The position numbers and the translations under genes are program-made. From assembly GCA_028023455.1 (NCBI GenBank), contig JAQFVV010000990.1:64001-128000 (forward strand): a stretch of DNA of 64,000 nucleotides. Direction: 5' to 3'. Under the pieces are notes generated by a model that was given only the letters and a program-made list of their open reading frames with translations, did not search any database and was not told where the DNA came from. Source of the stretch: Epiperipatus broadwayi (lineage: Eukaryota > Onychophora > Udeonychophora > Euonychophora > Peripatidae). The stretch's first letter is position 1. The number at the start of each line of letters is the position of its first letter. This document shows positions 1-12,525 of the stretch, in pieces.

Positions 1-1687
1 ATTGATTTTATGGTGAAATAAGCTCTCAAAGTTGCAGGAGCTATTTATAAATATTGAAAAGCTTTTAAAATATTTGTAAAATTCAAACTTTTTTTTATCT
101 TGGGTACTCCCCATATTAAACTATAGACAGTTATATGTAATTCTCAAACTAAATAAATATCAAAATTCAATCTATTTTTGACCATTTTTTAATATTCAAA
201 AAGTCTAAGTAAATATTAGTATACCGTATTTTAAAGTTGAGATGAAAAATAAGAGATCTTAAATTCTTGCATAAAATTATTATTCAAAATATTTCTGTCT
301 AACTTGCTTTCTAAGTTAAGTATCAAAAAAATCATTACAATAATCGTACTAACAATATTTTTCAACTTAAAATTTGTAGATCTAATATATTAAAATTTTT
401 CCCTTTACTTAGTTTATCCAGAAATTATATCAAAGACTAAAGACATTTTTCATTTAGATTTTAAACAATTTACTAGAAGTCATCTTTAAAAAGTCTTATT
501 TTTAGTCCCATTATTTTTTTATTTACTTATTTTTTCTTTTCATTCTTTTTTTACTTTATTTCTACTATTTTATATTTTTTATGCTAATCTATATTTGTAT
601 ATATTAACTTCAATCTTTTAAAAACTTTTCTCTAAACAATGTAATTCAAAATATTTACATACAAAATGTATATTAAAAAAATCTTGGTTTAATATTTAAT
701 ACTTAAACACATATAAGCATGCGTTTGACTAACTCTAGTTATATTCATAGCAATAGTTGTCCAAGAAGCTTGTGATGTTTATAAAAGAATATAACAAGAG
801 TGGAAATTTGCATCAAATTTGAATAGAAGGTGTAAATAATTTAATTTAAATGAGCCATTCTTTTGATAGGAGGATGCACGATTCTTCTTTGTTGATTGTG
901 TACAAATGTTATTAGCAATATGCCAAGTCTCTTAAACTTTATGTATAGCATCTTTTCTTTCGGAGCAGACAATGCTAGTAGATATAGATTCGATATAGAT
1001 TCGAAGCTGTGACTATGTTGTACTCAAGGAAAGTAGATTTAAGCTCGGTATTAGTCTTAGCTCGATTGTATTGGTATCTGTGCTTTGTGATTTTTGTAGA
1101 TAGATTGGAACTGCATGTGTTATTGCATATGTTTTTTACACAATTTACGAAATTTGCTCTGGGGCAGCTTGTCTTTCGTATTGTTAATATTTGGTTTTTA
1201 TCTTGAAGTTATTTATACAAATGCTACTTTAGCAAACTAAACTGGTGATTATGTATAATAAAATTTTATGTATTTTCTAATACATTTAATTCTTTTTATC
1301 TTTTATATTTATATTTTTATGAGTTTTAATGTCATCCTTCATATAAAAATACTATTTTCTTCAGAGGTTTTTGCATTTATTACTGAATTAAAAGATTTTT
1401 TTGTATTTATTTATATTATAATTTTTACTTTCAGCTTACTAATTATCTCTTCAGGATTAACTTAATATATTTTTATTTATTTGTATATTTAATTCCATTA
1501 CGTTTTTAGTTGAATTATATTTTAGATCTTCTGAAAAAAATGTAGTTTATTTAAACCAACTGTATTTCATTATTATTTAAATGAATTTTTTATATATTAT
1601 TTGTATACTATTATAATTTAAATAAATTTATTATGAAATTATATTTGCATATTGAAATGTACTTTCTGTTTATCTTTGATACTTTAG
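1..1687. other. AT-rich non-coding sequence, probably intron upstream of the first recognised exon
   Basis: Very A+T-rich sequence without a convincing exon. Short open frames at 1009-1206 and 1268-1465 are low-complexity and hydrophobic, with no recognisable domain. The stretch ends in a splice acceptor (TTTGATACTTTAG) in front of the exon at 1688, so it is most simply an intron. Confidence 0.5.
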
Positions 1688-1934
1688 GCTGGGATAATAA
1701 GCCGTTCTGCATCTAATGGTATAGTTATTGATATAACTCCACCAACTTCTGGAAATATTTCTTGTTCAAAGTTTATTAGAGAATTCGAAGAAATCTTCTG
1801 TTCTTGGAATAACTTTTATGATTCTGAAAGTGGGATTGCTGGGTACAACTTTAGCATTGGTTTTAACCAAGATGATGAAAGTTTTCTAGCAGCTATCCAA
1901 TTAACTGCTAATATAACACACTTTACGGCAAGAG
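1688..1934 (+). CDS. Exon 1 (internal) of a large fibronectin-III-like extracellular protein
   Basis: The 247-nt open stretch lies between an AG acceptor and a GT donor (AAGAG|GTAATA). It encodes about 82 residues starting AGIISRSASNG. Seen motifs are IDITPPTSGNI, then EIFCSWNNFYDSESGIAGY, then FSIGF. The D-x-TPP linker followed by a W-x-x-F-x-D-x-ESGI-x-xY strand is the pattern I associate with repeated fibronectin-III-like modules of large invertebrate secreted or membrane proteins. Two cysteines and NIS/NIT/NFS sequons fit an extracellular location. It ends in phase 1, and the next exon at 9932 completes the codon as D and continues the same kind of module. No signal peptide or start codon is seen, so this is an internal exon. 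The function is unknown. Confidence 0.75.
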
Positions 1935-2004
1935 GTAATATATATATAATTTACTAGCAATTATAAATAAAAATAGAAAATCATATAATTATATATATAT
2001 ATAT

Positions 2005-3014
2005 GAAGATTTACACGGGTTCCATATATAAAAGACTTATTTTGCGGATTCATCCGTGTTAAAATATTTTAAAATACTGACGTTTCGACTTGGTAACACA
2101 AGTCATCCACTGAGTAATAAAAAGTAGAAAGACGGTTATAGAGGCGCTACAATCACTGATTTGAAAAAAAAACGTTAATGTTCCACCAATAGCAAAAATG
2201 TTAAATTAAGAATGTTTTTTAAAAAAATCTTTCCAAATAGGAGGAAGTTTGCTTGTATCATCTCGCTTATTGATACAATATGGACTTTTAAGTATCTCAA
2301 TGGCTTCTCTAATTTTGCATTGGTATGGATTATCACATCTAGATATGATCCTGGTACTAGAAAAATTAATTTTATGATCTGAATCCATAGTATGGAGTGA
2401 GAGCGCTGATGATGAATGTTGTTTAAGTGCATTAGCATGCTCATCTCTCCTAACACTGATGCAATGATTACTCATACCTATGTAAGAAGCCTTACAATTT
2501 TCACATGAGATTTGATAAACACCATGAGATTCAAGAGGGATTGAATCCTTAGGCTTGGTTATTATATTGCTGATCTTTTGATGAGTAGAAAATGCTGTAT
2601 TTATATTATAGTGTTTTAATATACATCCAATACTGTCTGTAGTTCCTTTTGCATATGGAACACAAATCATAATAGCTGATTTATCATCTTTTTGTTTCCT
2701 ATTTTGTCCATTTTGGGCTTGAAATAAGACTTTTTTAATAAATTTATAATTGTAACTGTTTGCTAATAAAACACTATTAATATGATTTATTTCTTCTTTC
2801 AGATGTGGCTTATCTGAAAGGTTAATTGCTCTATTTAAAAGAGTTTTGGCTACAGAAACGATCTGAGTTGGGTGATAATGAGAATGGAAATGTAAATATC
2901 TGTCCATGTGTGTATTCTTTCTACTTTTTATTACTCAGTGGATGACTTGTGTTACCAAGTCAAAACATCAGTATTTTAAAATATTTTAACATGGATGAAC
3001 CCACAAAATATGTC
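2005..3014 (-). mobile_element. Penelope-like retroelement copy, 5'-truncated, with about 100-bp inverted ends
   Basis: Both sides are (TA)n. About 100 bp at 2024-2132 recurs inverted at about 2910-3012, sharing the string ACTCAGTGGATGACTTG and an AAAATATTTTAA block. Between the arms lies one minus-strand frame encoding the end of a PLE reverse transcriptase plus a GIY-YIG domain. The copy starts just after the RT core, so it is 5'-truncated. Inverted terminal pieces are a known trait of PLE insertions. Each arm carries a hairpin, GACTTG/CAAGTC, followed by GAAACG on the left arm and by the mutated AAAACA on the right arm. A shorter relative, also in inverted form, lies at 33.8-34.2 kb. Confidence 0.8.
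2206..2907 (-). pseudogene. PLE polyprotein C-terminus: RT thumb and GIY-YIG endonuclease, 233 residues
   Basis: This open frame of 233 residues begins MDRYLHFHSHYHP, which matches the conserved PLE string just downstream of the reverse-transcriptase catalytic core. Residues 79-121 (IMICVPYAKG to TKPKD) are the usual connector. GIY-YIG motifs follow: GVY at 129-131, a CxxC (C135, C138), YIG at 142-144, R153/R154 with H157, H173, and the acidic residue E201 in REAIEI. The nuclease would nick target DNA for element insertion. The frame is uninterrupted, but the RT catalytic region is absent, so this copy cannot encode a full element. The methionine is probably fortuitous, because the frame was entered from a truncated RT. 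Confidence 0.85.
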
Positions 3015-3180
3015 TTTTATATATATATATATGAAAAAACAAAACAAGTTATAAATCATGAAACTTGCTATAGCTTGCATTTATGTTTAATAGATGGAGC
3101 TTTACCAAAATCTCCGTACATGCATGTGTTTACACAAACATCAAAAGAGTCAGAATTCACTATCTCTTTCATTGGCTCCA

Positions 3181-3227
3181 CCTTCAGATCAGCTGATTTC
3201 AAGCTAATTTGCTATCATCAGTGAAGG
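3181..3227 (-). ncRNA. Hammerhead ribozyme, type I, full core (family A)
   Basis: On the minus strand, in order: CCTTCA (stem I), CTGATGA, a short stem II built on AGC/GCT, GAAA, a mini stem III ATC-AGCT-GAT, the predicted cleavage-site C, and TGAAGG (stem I). Stem I is six Watson-Crick pairs. All invariant core bases (CUGAUGA, GAAA, and U-H before the cut) are present. Cutting is predicted after GATC. The tiny stem III suggests activity as a dimer, as known for such hammerheads. Self-cleavage would trim tandem transcripts to unit length. Confidence 0.85.
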
Positions 3228-3584
3228 GTAGGGACCAGAAACTAGATCTAAACACTAACTCTGAGCATTTATTAAGCAAGTTCCTATTAGTTTGCAAGCT
3301 TGAATTTTTCAGATACGTAATGTCTTCAAACCCAGTATAACAAGCCAGATAGCTATATGGGTCTGATATCAGTTCAGTTTCACCACATAGTAAAAGCCTC
3401 TGCAATATATATCATTGCAAAAACCTTCAAAGTACATTTATGAAAAAACAAGTTATAAATCATGTAACTTTTTATAGCTTGCATTTATAATCAATAGATG
3501 GAGCTTTACCAAAATCTCCGTACAAGTGTGTGTTTACACAAACGTCAAAAGAGTCAGAATTTACTATCTCTTTCATTGGCTCCA

Positions 3585-3624
3585 CCTTCAGATCAGCTGA
3601 TTTCAAGCTAATTTGTTATCATCA
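3585..3624 (-). ncRNA. Hammerhead ribozyme, truncated at the repeat end
   Basis: This second copy in the dimer keeps CCTTCA, GATC, the stem III palindrome, GAAA and stem II. It stops inside CTGATGA where AATTATATATA begins. The core is broken, so no cleavage is expected from this copy. Confidence 0.75.
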
Positions 3625-3629
3625 AATTA

Positions 3630-4904
3630 TATATATATATAATACAAGTGTAATAATGCTTAATGTTAAAATGGGTTTATAAATAACCAGTCAACACTTA
3701 GATAATCCCAATATACATAACAAGATATAGCATGTTAAATTTTATTTCCTATAATATATTATTAATTTTGTTTGTTTTATTATTATCTATTGTAAATAAA
3801 TTATCATTATTATTTTCCTAAATTGGAATTTTGAATTGGTCATTCCTTCAAACCTGTCAACATCAAGATTGTCTGCTTCAAAAATAATAAATAAAAAATA
3901 AAAGAAGTGTGGCATATATGTTAGAGCCAATAACATTCCTCTTAGCAAACACTAGTCATTTAATACTATGACACAGCCTGAAGCTTTTTGCATGCAAATA
4001 TGAAAAATTATAATAATTAGCCACCAGTTTAATTTACATTTTACCCAGAGATGGATATTGTTAATATTTTGCTGATTTTATTTCTTGTTCGTGCTTTGAC
4101 AATGATAGGACAATGATAGACAATGATACACCGTATGGAAAGTCTGGTTTAGCACATAATAAAGTTTTAAATTTAAATTTAGTACCATATTTGACTATTT
4201 TTTCTTAATAACTATAAATAAACAGGGATAAACAAATCATAACTAATTATTAATATAAACATTATCAAAGTATTGATGTTTGAAGATTAATTTAACATTT
4301 TATGAGTATTCATGGGTAAAAAAGCCAATGGTAAAAATTTGTAATAATATTCTCTTAGTTATTGAGTTTAATATTTTACATATTAAAATGCAATATAAAT
4401 TCAGTACATATCAGTTTAAGTGTTATTTAAAAATGAATATCAATTGTAAATGTATTAATAAATTTTTGAATAATATATCAACATGAATTTTAGATTGTGG
4501 TATTTATAAAATCTGTTAGGCCTTATTCACTTATTTTATTAGAGTAACTTGCTAATTGATATAGTATTACCAATTTTAGCTGGTAGTCCTTATCCTATAA
4601 TTTGCAGTACATCAATAAGAGCTAGTATTCTTTATTATGTATTTTAATTTCAATTGTATGGGTATAAAATAGAGATTTGAAACCGGGACATATAAACATA
4701 GTCTTCATTTTTTTGTTGCTTTAATATTTTTTTATTATGAATTTTGAATCTTTTATTTGATTTTTGAAGAATCACTTTCTTGGGCATTATACACTGTTAC
4801 AATTTTAAGACTTCACTTCATAAAAAAGTTTTCTTGCATTTTTATTTTATTTTCATTCTATAATAAGTAGAAACCTCAATTTGGATACATAACAGTGTTC
4901 TTCT
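3630..4904. other. AT-rich intronic sequence, nothing recognised
   Basis: The open frame at 4280-4486 is low-complexity (Asn/Ile/Lys rich) with no domain. I see no repeat ends, RNA genes or splice-bounded coding stretches here. Confidence 0.5.
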
Positions 4905-5031
4905 CATTGCTCCCATATATATATATATATATATATATGGGAGCAATGATATTTGAACTCATTTATATTTATTATAATTTGTTACAATATATATATATAT
5001 ATATATTGTAACAAATTAAATGAGTTCAAAT
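4905..5031. repeat. Two (TA)n-centred perfect palindromes, the second nested in an outer inverted repeat
   Basis: CATTGCTCCC (4905-4914) and its complement (4939-4948) flank an (AT)n tract. AATTTGTTACAA (4976-4987) and its complement (5006-5017) flank a second (TA)n tract. The second is enclosed by a 15-bp arm ATTTGAACTCATTTA (4951-4965) with its complement at 5017-5031. The arms show no mismatches. Such sequence can extrude cruciforms. Confidence 0.85.
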
Positions 5032-8000
5032 AACTATTAGTGTCATATCTGAGTTGTCTACAATATATATAAGATCATAATATTTAAAATAACGTTGGAT
5101 TTCTCAAGATATCCCACTATCAATAATTATAAACAAATTATTAATAACAACTATTATAACTCAGGTATATGGAAATCACGTGAAGTGAGTACACTAGTAA
5201 CTCAATAAAATATCTGCTCAGGTATACCGACAGTAGATTTTACCCACTTTCATTTCTTGGTTTGATGTTAAGTGCATGTTTAAACAAATACTAAGTGAAT
5301 ATGGTCTAGCAGGGCACCACTAGACTATCTGAATCTAGACACGGTTATATCTAATAATCTTTCACATGTACCAGGTTTGAATCCCCTTTTTAGTACTTTA
5401 TTTCTAATAAAAATGGGAGATTTTGCTTTTTGAGCCATATCACTATACGCACTAATATTTAGGTAAAAGTAAAACATCTTTAAACTGAAGTGGAGTATAT
5501 TAGACATAAATCATTTCTTAGATCTTAACATAACAAATGTGTTTCAATATTTTTATAAGTTTACTAGCTCAGATTATATATAACTAATTTAGGATGGCAA
5601 TTCACTCATCCTTGCATGAAATAGATGATGGGATGTGGTTATAATGATACTAAGAAATCACTAAATATTATAAAATCAATATTTATTTATGGCCTTTAAA
5701 CAGTTAAACAGCTCATTAATTAAAACATTGATGACGATGATGATGATGATAATAACGATAATGACAAGGGTTTCAACTACAGCTCTAGGACTAAGCCTAA
5801 ACATAAAACTAATTTTTATAAAGAAATTCATAATTATTGCTTAATTTTAGCATATTTACTTATATGTTAAATAACTAATATTCCACCACTGATGATGATG
5901 AATAATCACACTTAACAAAGACTACACTTAATGAAATATATACGCCTCATTTAATAAAACAAACTAATATTTATTACTGCATTTCTAACATATACATAAA
6001 ATTTTTCTAGATAAACATGAAAATTGACATGAATAATAATAGTAATAATAATTGATTATATAACAATCCTCAGATTAATTTCAAGTTCTTCCCCCTTTCC
6101 CTTCAAATGTATTTTGTATTAAGTTGGATGTCACATTGACCATGATTTTCACTCCATGAGAAAAGTATTTCAAGAAAAAAAAATTATCCGCTCATTAGCA
6201 CACCTACTTTACAAATCTAACATGTAAGTAGAATGTTAAAAAAAAATGTTAGTAGAATTGAAAGAGCAAGTTTTAGAAACAAGTTTTAAATTATTTTCTC
6301 CCCCTCTCTTCTACCTCTAAAATGCTATACTTGAAACAAAATAATCTAATATTTCAATACTACTTGTTACTTCACATTCACTCGCAATTATACACATATA
6401 AAAATATTATTATGTATGTGCATGTTTTATCCCATAATAACAATATTATTTAAAACCAAAATAATAATAATATATTAGTTAAAACTAAAATCATAATACC
6501 ATAAATAAATAAAAAATTGTTTTACACATTAATATTTTTACTAACTGTAAAGTTAATAAACAAATAATTTTGATACATTCAAGATCATTTATGAAGCTCA
6601 AAGTTATTATTAGTAAGACATTCTTGTTTTTAATTGATCTGAATAGTCTTTAAAAGTTCTTTAAATAAAATATACCACTTTATTGCTAAAATGTTTATTA
6701 AGACTCCGATATCATAAAGAAAATAGATATAAAAAGTCATATTACTGATCTTTTGTTTGTGGCGAATTTCCAAGGGTTCAAACTTGTCTTGTATAATGTC
6801 TATATTTCTGCAGCTACCATTTCCGTTTTACATGGGAACAATCTCTTTCTTGAGGTGTATAACTATTTGATGATGATGATTCTATTGAGGTTATTTGCTT
6901 TAGTGGACAATTTGGAAATCATTATATTAATTTTTCTTCTCTTCCTGTCAAGCATGTGGATGAAATACAGCAGTTGTTTTCACATTTATAAATTTTCTTG
7001 AGTTTAAAATCAGTTGTTGTAACAATTAATTGGACTTGATGATTAATATTTATCAGTAGATTAATTCATCTTCTTTGAATGCAGGTGAATGCTTTCTTCC
7101 TTCTATTAAAAACATCTTATTTCTCTGGTCAGTTGAAAGGTGTAGAATATTATTTTAGACACAACATCTTTTCTTTCCTATGTGATGTGCAGCTTCCCCC
7201 AGATGGTCCAGCAAAGATGGGACATACATATAATTTTTCTAGCCAGCCATTTCTTATATTTTTAACATTCAATTTAATAGTCTAATAATCTGAATCATAA
7301 TCACAATAATAATTCTTCAAGACAGCTTTTTATATCCAATTTTTAGCTAACTTAACCAATCAGAGATAGCGTCACTTGCTATTTTTGGACAAATTCATTT
7401 TAATTAGATCTCTAATTTATTTTCAACTAAATTATTTTTCAACTGAAAAGTTTAATCCTTTTTCCAGACACTTTTGTTTTAAAAAAAATAGACTTAATCC
7501 TTATTTCCTTTCTTTTTTTACATCTAGGTAACATTTCAAATTTTTGAGCTTCCTTCTTTAGATCTTAAGATAAGACAATTTCAAAATTAGAGCTCCCACC
7601 CAGATTAAGCTCCCAAAGTGACAAACAATCATTTACAAAAACAAAATTACTACAAAAATAGATAGCTGATTCAACAGATTTCCTCTTTTAACATAAAATT
7701 GTATAAAAAAAATAATTTGACAAATTTAATCCTTCCTTTTCTTTCAATATTTAATAAATGTAAATTTCTGTATGTAATGTACACACATACTTCATTATTT
7801 CAAATCATTCATAAACTAACATTAAATAATATAATTGCTAGCTTAGTAATTATAACCCTATTATTTAATTAAATTTGTAACTTTTAAATCCCAATTACAA
7901 TTAAAGAAAAGCAAAATAGAAGCATAGAACAAGACATTAAAATTGATCAAGCATAGGTTAGTTTTAAAGAAAGTTAAAATGTTGAATATTTGAAATATAA

Positions 8001-9931
8001 AACAATTAAATAGTTTACACATACATTGCCTATATGTATGCGTTATAACATTGCTTTTTAACAGAAAATGTAAATATTAAATGTGTGTGCTGCTCTTTTT
8101 GAGATTTATTAACACACAAACAAGTAAAGCATATAATTGTTGACCCACTCTCTTTCTGTCTAAAGCTTTTAAAACTGGATCTGGTAGGGTTTGAACTTGG
8201 ATGCCCTACAGCTTCTTTTATGGTTATATAAAAATGTGATGATGATTTTGGTTTACCTTTTCTACATGCACATTACTATAAATTTAGCTAGTGACTAAAT
8301 TGTAATGGCACAATATATATATATCAATTTAATTTCGTGTGATTTTTATCTATTTTTAAAAACTTAATTTTTTTTCAAATAATCTTTATCCAAAACTTAA
8401 GAGAATTTTTTAAAAATTTTGCGACCCCCAACAATTTTTAAACTACTTCATGAAGGGTCCTGACTTATGGGTTGCACACTACTGATAGTGGTATTCTGTC
8501 CAGCTTCATTTAAGGCATTTAATTTATTTAATGAAGTTAATTTTAATTGTTCATTTTTCTTCTTATATATTTTCTTGGTTTTTCTTTATTAAATCTAATT
8601 CATATCTCCTCGTACGTTACTGAGTTGATTACAATTTGCATATTGCTCTACTAATAAATATGCACGTGAAAGAGACATAAACAGTCAGTGCGTGAATATA
8701 TTTATTTTGAATGTCAAATTGTTTATATTAAAACACTTGTATGAAATTAATTATTTGATTAACTTAAACTATTTTGCATCTGTATACAGAATTGATCGTG
8801 CTATTTATACATGTTTTTTAAACTAATAATTTCAAAAATATTCTGTCTGACTTAAATCTAGAATAATATCAATTGATTTAAAATATTACTTGGCTTTGAA
8901 AGATGACTTACACCTGAAGAGATCAAACAGAATGTTATAAGAACAACAAGCAACAACAAAAAAAAACAATAATTTAACAATAATTTTCATCTATGATAAA
9001 GAAATAAATTCAAGACAACAGAATAATATACTTCAAAAATATATAAGCACTTCTCAGTATTCTAGTAATACTTCAGCAATAAAAAAAAAGATTGTACTAT
9101 AGTGAAAATAGACATATCGTCATTAAATATGTAAAGAAATTCTACAAAGAATTAAATAATAATAATAACTGAAAACAAAATAGCTCTTGCAATTTTTTAT
9201 ACATCGCATTTAATTGAATTTATAAAGACTTTAAAAATCTTCAGAAACTGAGAGAACTATTATATTTTTAAAAATTCTGGCGAAAAATTTTAAAAGTGTA
9301 GTGATATATATATATATAATTTTACATAAAATAAATTAATATGAAAGTAAAGAATTAAAATGTGCGATTGATTAAGCAACAACTATCGCAAAAATTCACT
9401 TATTTTTATATAAAAAATAGAACATAATTTATTTTGTTATATTTATTGATGACTTATCCTACTTGATTTATTCTAGTAGCGAGTAACACACTCTGGTGAT
9501 TAAGGTCCACAGATTTCTTCTCTTCCAGCGCTCAAATTTCTTATAAATTTCTGAATCATAAAACTATTTGATTATTTATGATAAAGTTAATTTTATTGAT
9601 AAATAATAATATTTCAATATTTCAAATAAGAAATAAAATTTTCATTTAATAAAAAAATAGCTACAAGTTAGCAACACATATTTTTTTATCTGAAGTGATA
9701 ATATTAATTTGAATGCTTATTTCAGATATTTCTAAAAATTTTCAAACATAATAGTTTTATTGAAGAGAAGCAAATACATAATTTAATAATTATAGAATTT
9801 ATTTATTAAAAACACTAAATTTTATTAGAAAAAAATATTTTGTCTTACCTATAAATACTTATGAGGCGTCAAATTGAATTTATTGTAGTAGTAATATTAC
9901 TAAATTTACTTCTTTGTTTTTTTTTTTTCAG

Positions 9932-10047
9932 ATCTAAAAAAATATCACTCTCATCGTTATGTAGCTAAAATAACAGCTATCAACTATGTAGGTTTGACAG
10001 CCACTGCTCTTTCAGAAACAATAACTGTGGATGAATCTCCTCCAGAG
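9932..10047 (+). CDS. Exon 2 of the fibronectin-III-like extracellular protein
   Basis: This 116-nt exon is bounded by a strong acceptor (a long T run, then CAG) and a GT donor (CCAGAG|GTAATA). With the phase-1 base from exon 1 it reads DLKKYHSHRY, then VAKITAINYVGLTATALSE, then TITVDESPPE. The pattern Y-x-A-x-I-x-A-x-N-x-x-G-L-T is the F/G-strand region of a fibronectin-III-like module. VDESPPE is the linker into the next module, parallel to IDITPP in exon 1. It ends in phase 0. The next recognised exon (46700) needs a phase-1 donor, so an intervening exon is missing. Confidence 0.8.
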
Positions 10048-10209
10048 GTAATATCAAATCATTCATCGTTAAGATAAGATGCTAAATCTTCTTAATATAA
10101 CATTATAAACATCTCACAATAGGTGGAGTGATTTCTGCCAACATTAGAATACAAAATTATGAGAACTAATTTGGTTACGTATTTCCTTACACTGTAGTAG
10201 TTAATCGTT

Positions 10210-10243
<34 letters not shown>

Positions 10244-10274
10244 TTGATGTTTGTATTTTTTTAAAGTTATATAA

Positions 10275-10739
10275 GTAATCTTGTAATTTAATATTTATAA
10301 ATATAATAACAAAATATATGTAAAGTACAACTTTAAAAAACTTTTATCCACTTAGGAGCTTTTTCAACTAACTTCTTAGTCTTTGTCAACTAACACTTTC
10401 TAAGGCTAACCTTCCCAAAATTCAGTAATTTTTATGTTTGCTGACTTTCTATTTATTTTAAGTCTTGCTTATATATGTAAAAATATTGCAAATTGAAAGA
10501 AATCACAATAAAAGGAAAATAAAAGAAGCCCTGTTAATATATAAATATAAGCAAGTCTTAATAAATAGACAGGTAGCAAACATAAAAATTACGGAATTGT
10601 GGAAACGTTAGTCTTTGAAAGTGTTAGTTGCCAAAGACTAAGAAGATAATTGAAAGCGCTACTAAATGGATAAAAGTTTTTAAAGTTGTATGTTACATAT
10701 ATTTGGATAATGTATTTATAAATATTAAACTACAAGATT

Positions 10740-10741
<2 letters not shown>
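10275..10741. mobile_element. Short PLE remnant in inverted-repeat form
   Basis: The arms at about 10275-10476 and 10533-10741 are imperfect reverse complements, sharing for example the GTAATCTTGTA end and the tract around TAAGTCTTGCTTATAT. The outside edges are (CA)n/(TA)n. In the right arm (+ strand) a frame reads KEALLIYKYKQ, then VLINRQVANIKITELWK. That resembles the C-terminal tail of PLE proteins and matches the reading at 13.9 kb. The architecture parallels the 33.8-kb copy: a severely truncated element in head-to-head form. Confidence 0.6.
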
Positions 10742-10775
<34 letters not shown>

Positions 10776-11835
10776 TTAATTTCGTTAATTTTCATTTTTC
10801 AAATTTTCTGTAATATTGCCTTATTATAAAATATAAAATATTAATCAACTTTAAATTAAATTGATAAAGAAAATAATTTAAGATTAAATAAAATTTATTT
10901 ACTTATCCAAGTAGTTTTTCCTTTTCAAGAAGACTATTTCTAACTATCACATGATAAATTTATTCTATAGCAATTCATTCATTTGTCCAGTCAGAATTTA
11001 TGTAAAGTTATTATGATACACAAAGAAAAATAGTTTATATCTTCTAATTAAAATTCTAATAAATTTTATTAACAAGTAAATAATTTATTCTTTTTCATGC
11101 TGTAACAATAAATAAACCCACATGAAGATTTCATTTTCGAAGCATAAAATGTATAAGTCATTAAACACATTATAAACAAGGAATTAATAATTATAACTAA
11201 TAATATATGCAATTTCCCCAAAAAAAAAAATTATTCATAACTTTAAACAGTTTATATTACAATTTGTTTACTATTTACAAATGGAGATGTTGACACAATT
11301 TTCAGCTTTAATTTAAATTTAAACAAATTTGTAACTGAAAACACGAAATGTTTTTAGACTTATTTCAGAGTTTTGATAAACAATTCCTAGGTATTGACAA
11401 TGGAACCTTTCTTTTTTATTTTCTCAGATTTCCAAATATGACATTTATTGCTAATCCTTTTAAAGGTAATCCTTTTTAATGCTTTTGAATGTAAGGTATT
11501 GCTCAATATTTAGCTATAATATCTTAAAAGCATTCCGTATGGAGTTGGTTTCCTGTCTAAAAACAAACCTGTTAAATCAACCTGCCATTGATTTGCAAGG
11601 AAAGTGATTTTATTCTACACATTTGCTAAAATTATATTTCTAGCTATAATGATTAGAATATCAAATCAATATACTAACCAGAATATCGAATCTATTGAAT
11701 TCGTTGGAGACATTTAATTGTATAGTTTATTCTTTTAAAATAATATCAATCATAAAGTCAGTCACAGTTCCATATTTAAGAATTAACCATATTATTTATT
11801 GTTTTATAAGTCCTTTAAAACATTAATTGTACATC

Positions 11836-11848
11836 ATCATCATCATCA

Positions 11849-11907
<59 letters not shown>

Positions 11908-11908
11908 T
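11836..11908 (+). repeat. (ATC)n/(ATT)n trinucleotide microsatellite
   Basis: A run of CAT units passes directly into a long ATT run. The flanking sequence at 10.8-12.5 kb is AT-rich and shows nothing else I can support. Confidence 0.9.
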
Positions 11909-12525
11909 TAATAATAGAATTTAAAATTATTTTATATATCTAAAGTAATCCTTACCATATATATATATATATATTATTGCACGTGTGAATAAATGTTATG
12001 CCCACACATGTAGCAAAACACATGTTAATTATGATTATTCTGATTTGTTGTTTTTCTAAAGTGTATGTTATTTATTATATTTAAATAATATTAACCTTTC
12101 TTTTTACTTTGCCTAGCTCATCTTTGAAGACTGTATTACATTATTCTTTTTCTAATTATTGTAAAGTAATCGATATATATTATCATCCAAAATGATTATA
12201 TCACTTCAAAAAAAGTATGTGCTACTTTATATTCCTACACCTATATCTTAAAAGAGAAATATCCTTTTGCTTGCAATAGCCTGACAGTTTTACTTTCTTA
12301 CTTAGCCTTGGGCAATAAATCTTGATTGACCACTACTTCACACTAAATTAGTAATAATAAATAAATTAGAAAATCATATAACATTAGAATGCTAATAAAG
12401 TAGCAACTTTATGCTAAAATTATCTACACATCGGTCATTTGATTTATTACAAATAGACTTCTTTAGTAAAAAATAAACATATCACATTTATATTTAACAA
12501 ACTAATCCATTTCATTAAATCATAT

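Larger units (their letters stand above)
3031..3624 (-). repeat. Hammerhead-bearing tandem repeat (retrozyme-like), about 1.5 units
   Basis: The string ATGAAAAAAC followed by a CAAGTTATAAATCATG block occurs at 3031 and again at 3440, giving a unit of 409 bp. Each unit carries the hammerhead sequence on the minus strand. The second unit stops inside the hammerhead core at a (TA)n tract, and the first begins at another (TA)n tract. No coding capacity is visible. Tandem ~400-bp units with type I hammerheads are the described form of metazoan retrozymes. Relatives lie at 15.6-17.2 kb, with a relic at 41.33 kb. Confidence 0.75.
1935..9931 (+). other. Intron of the fibronectin-like gene, about 8 kb
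   Basis: This intron is bounded by GT at 1935 and by a pyrimidine-rich acceptor ending at 9931. It contains a Penelope-like element (about 2.0-3.0 kb), a hammerhead repeat dimer (3.03-3.63 kb) and TA-centred palindromes (4.9-5.03 kb). From about 5.04 to 9.9 kb it holds AT-rich sequence in which I see no gene. A B-box-like string near 5375 and another near 8190 (minus strand) may be worn SINE traces, but nothing more can be supported. Confidence 0.65.

Noticed and set aside
5311-5393. tRNA-like string ending GGTTTGAATCCCC
   Set aside because: The B box is readable, but there is no convincing A box or cloverleaf. At best it is a very old SINE trace.
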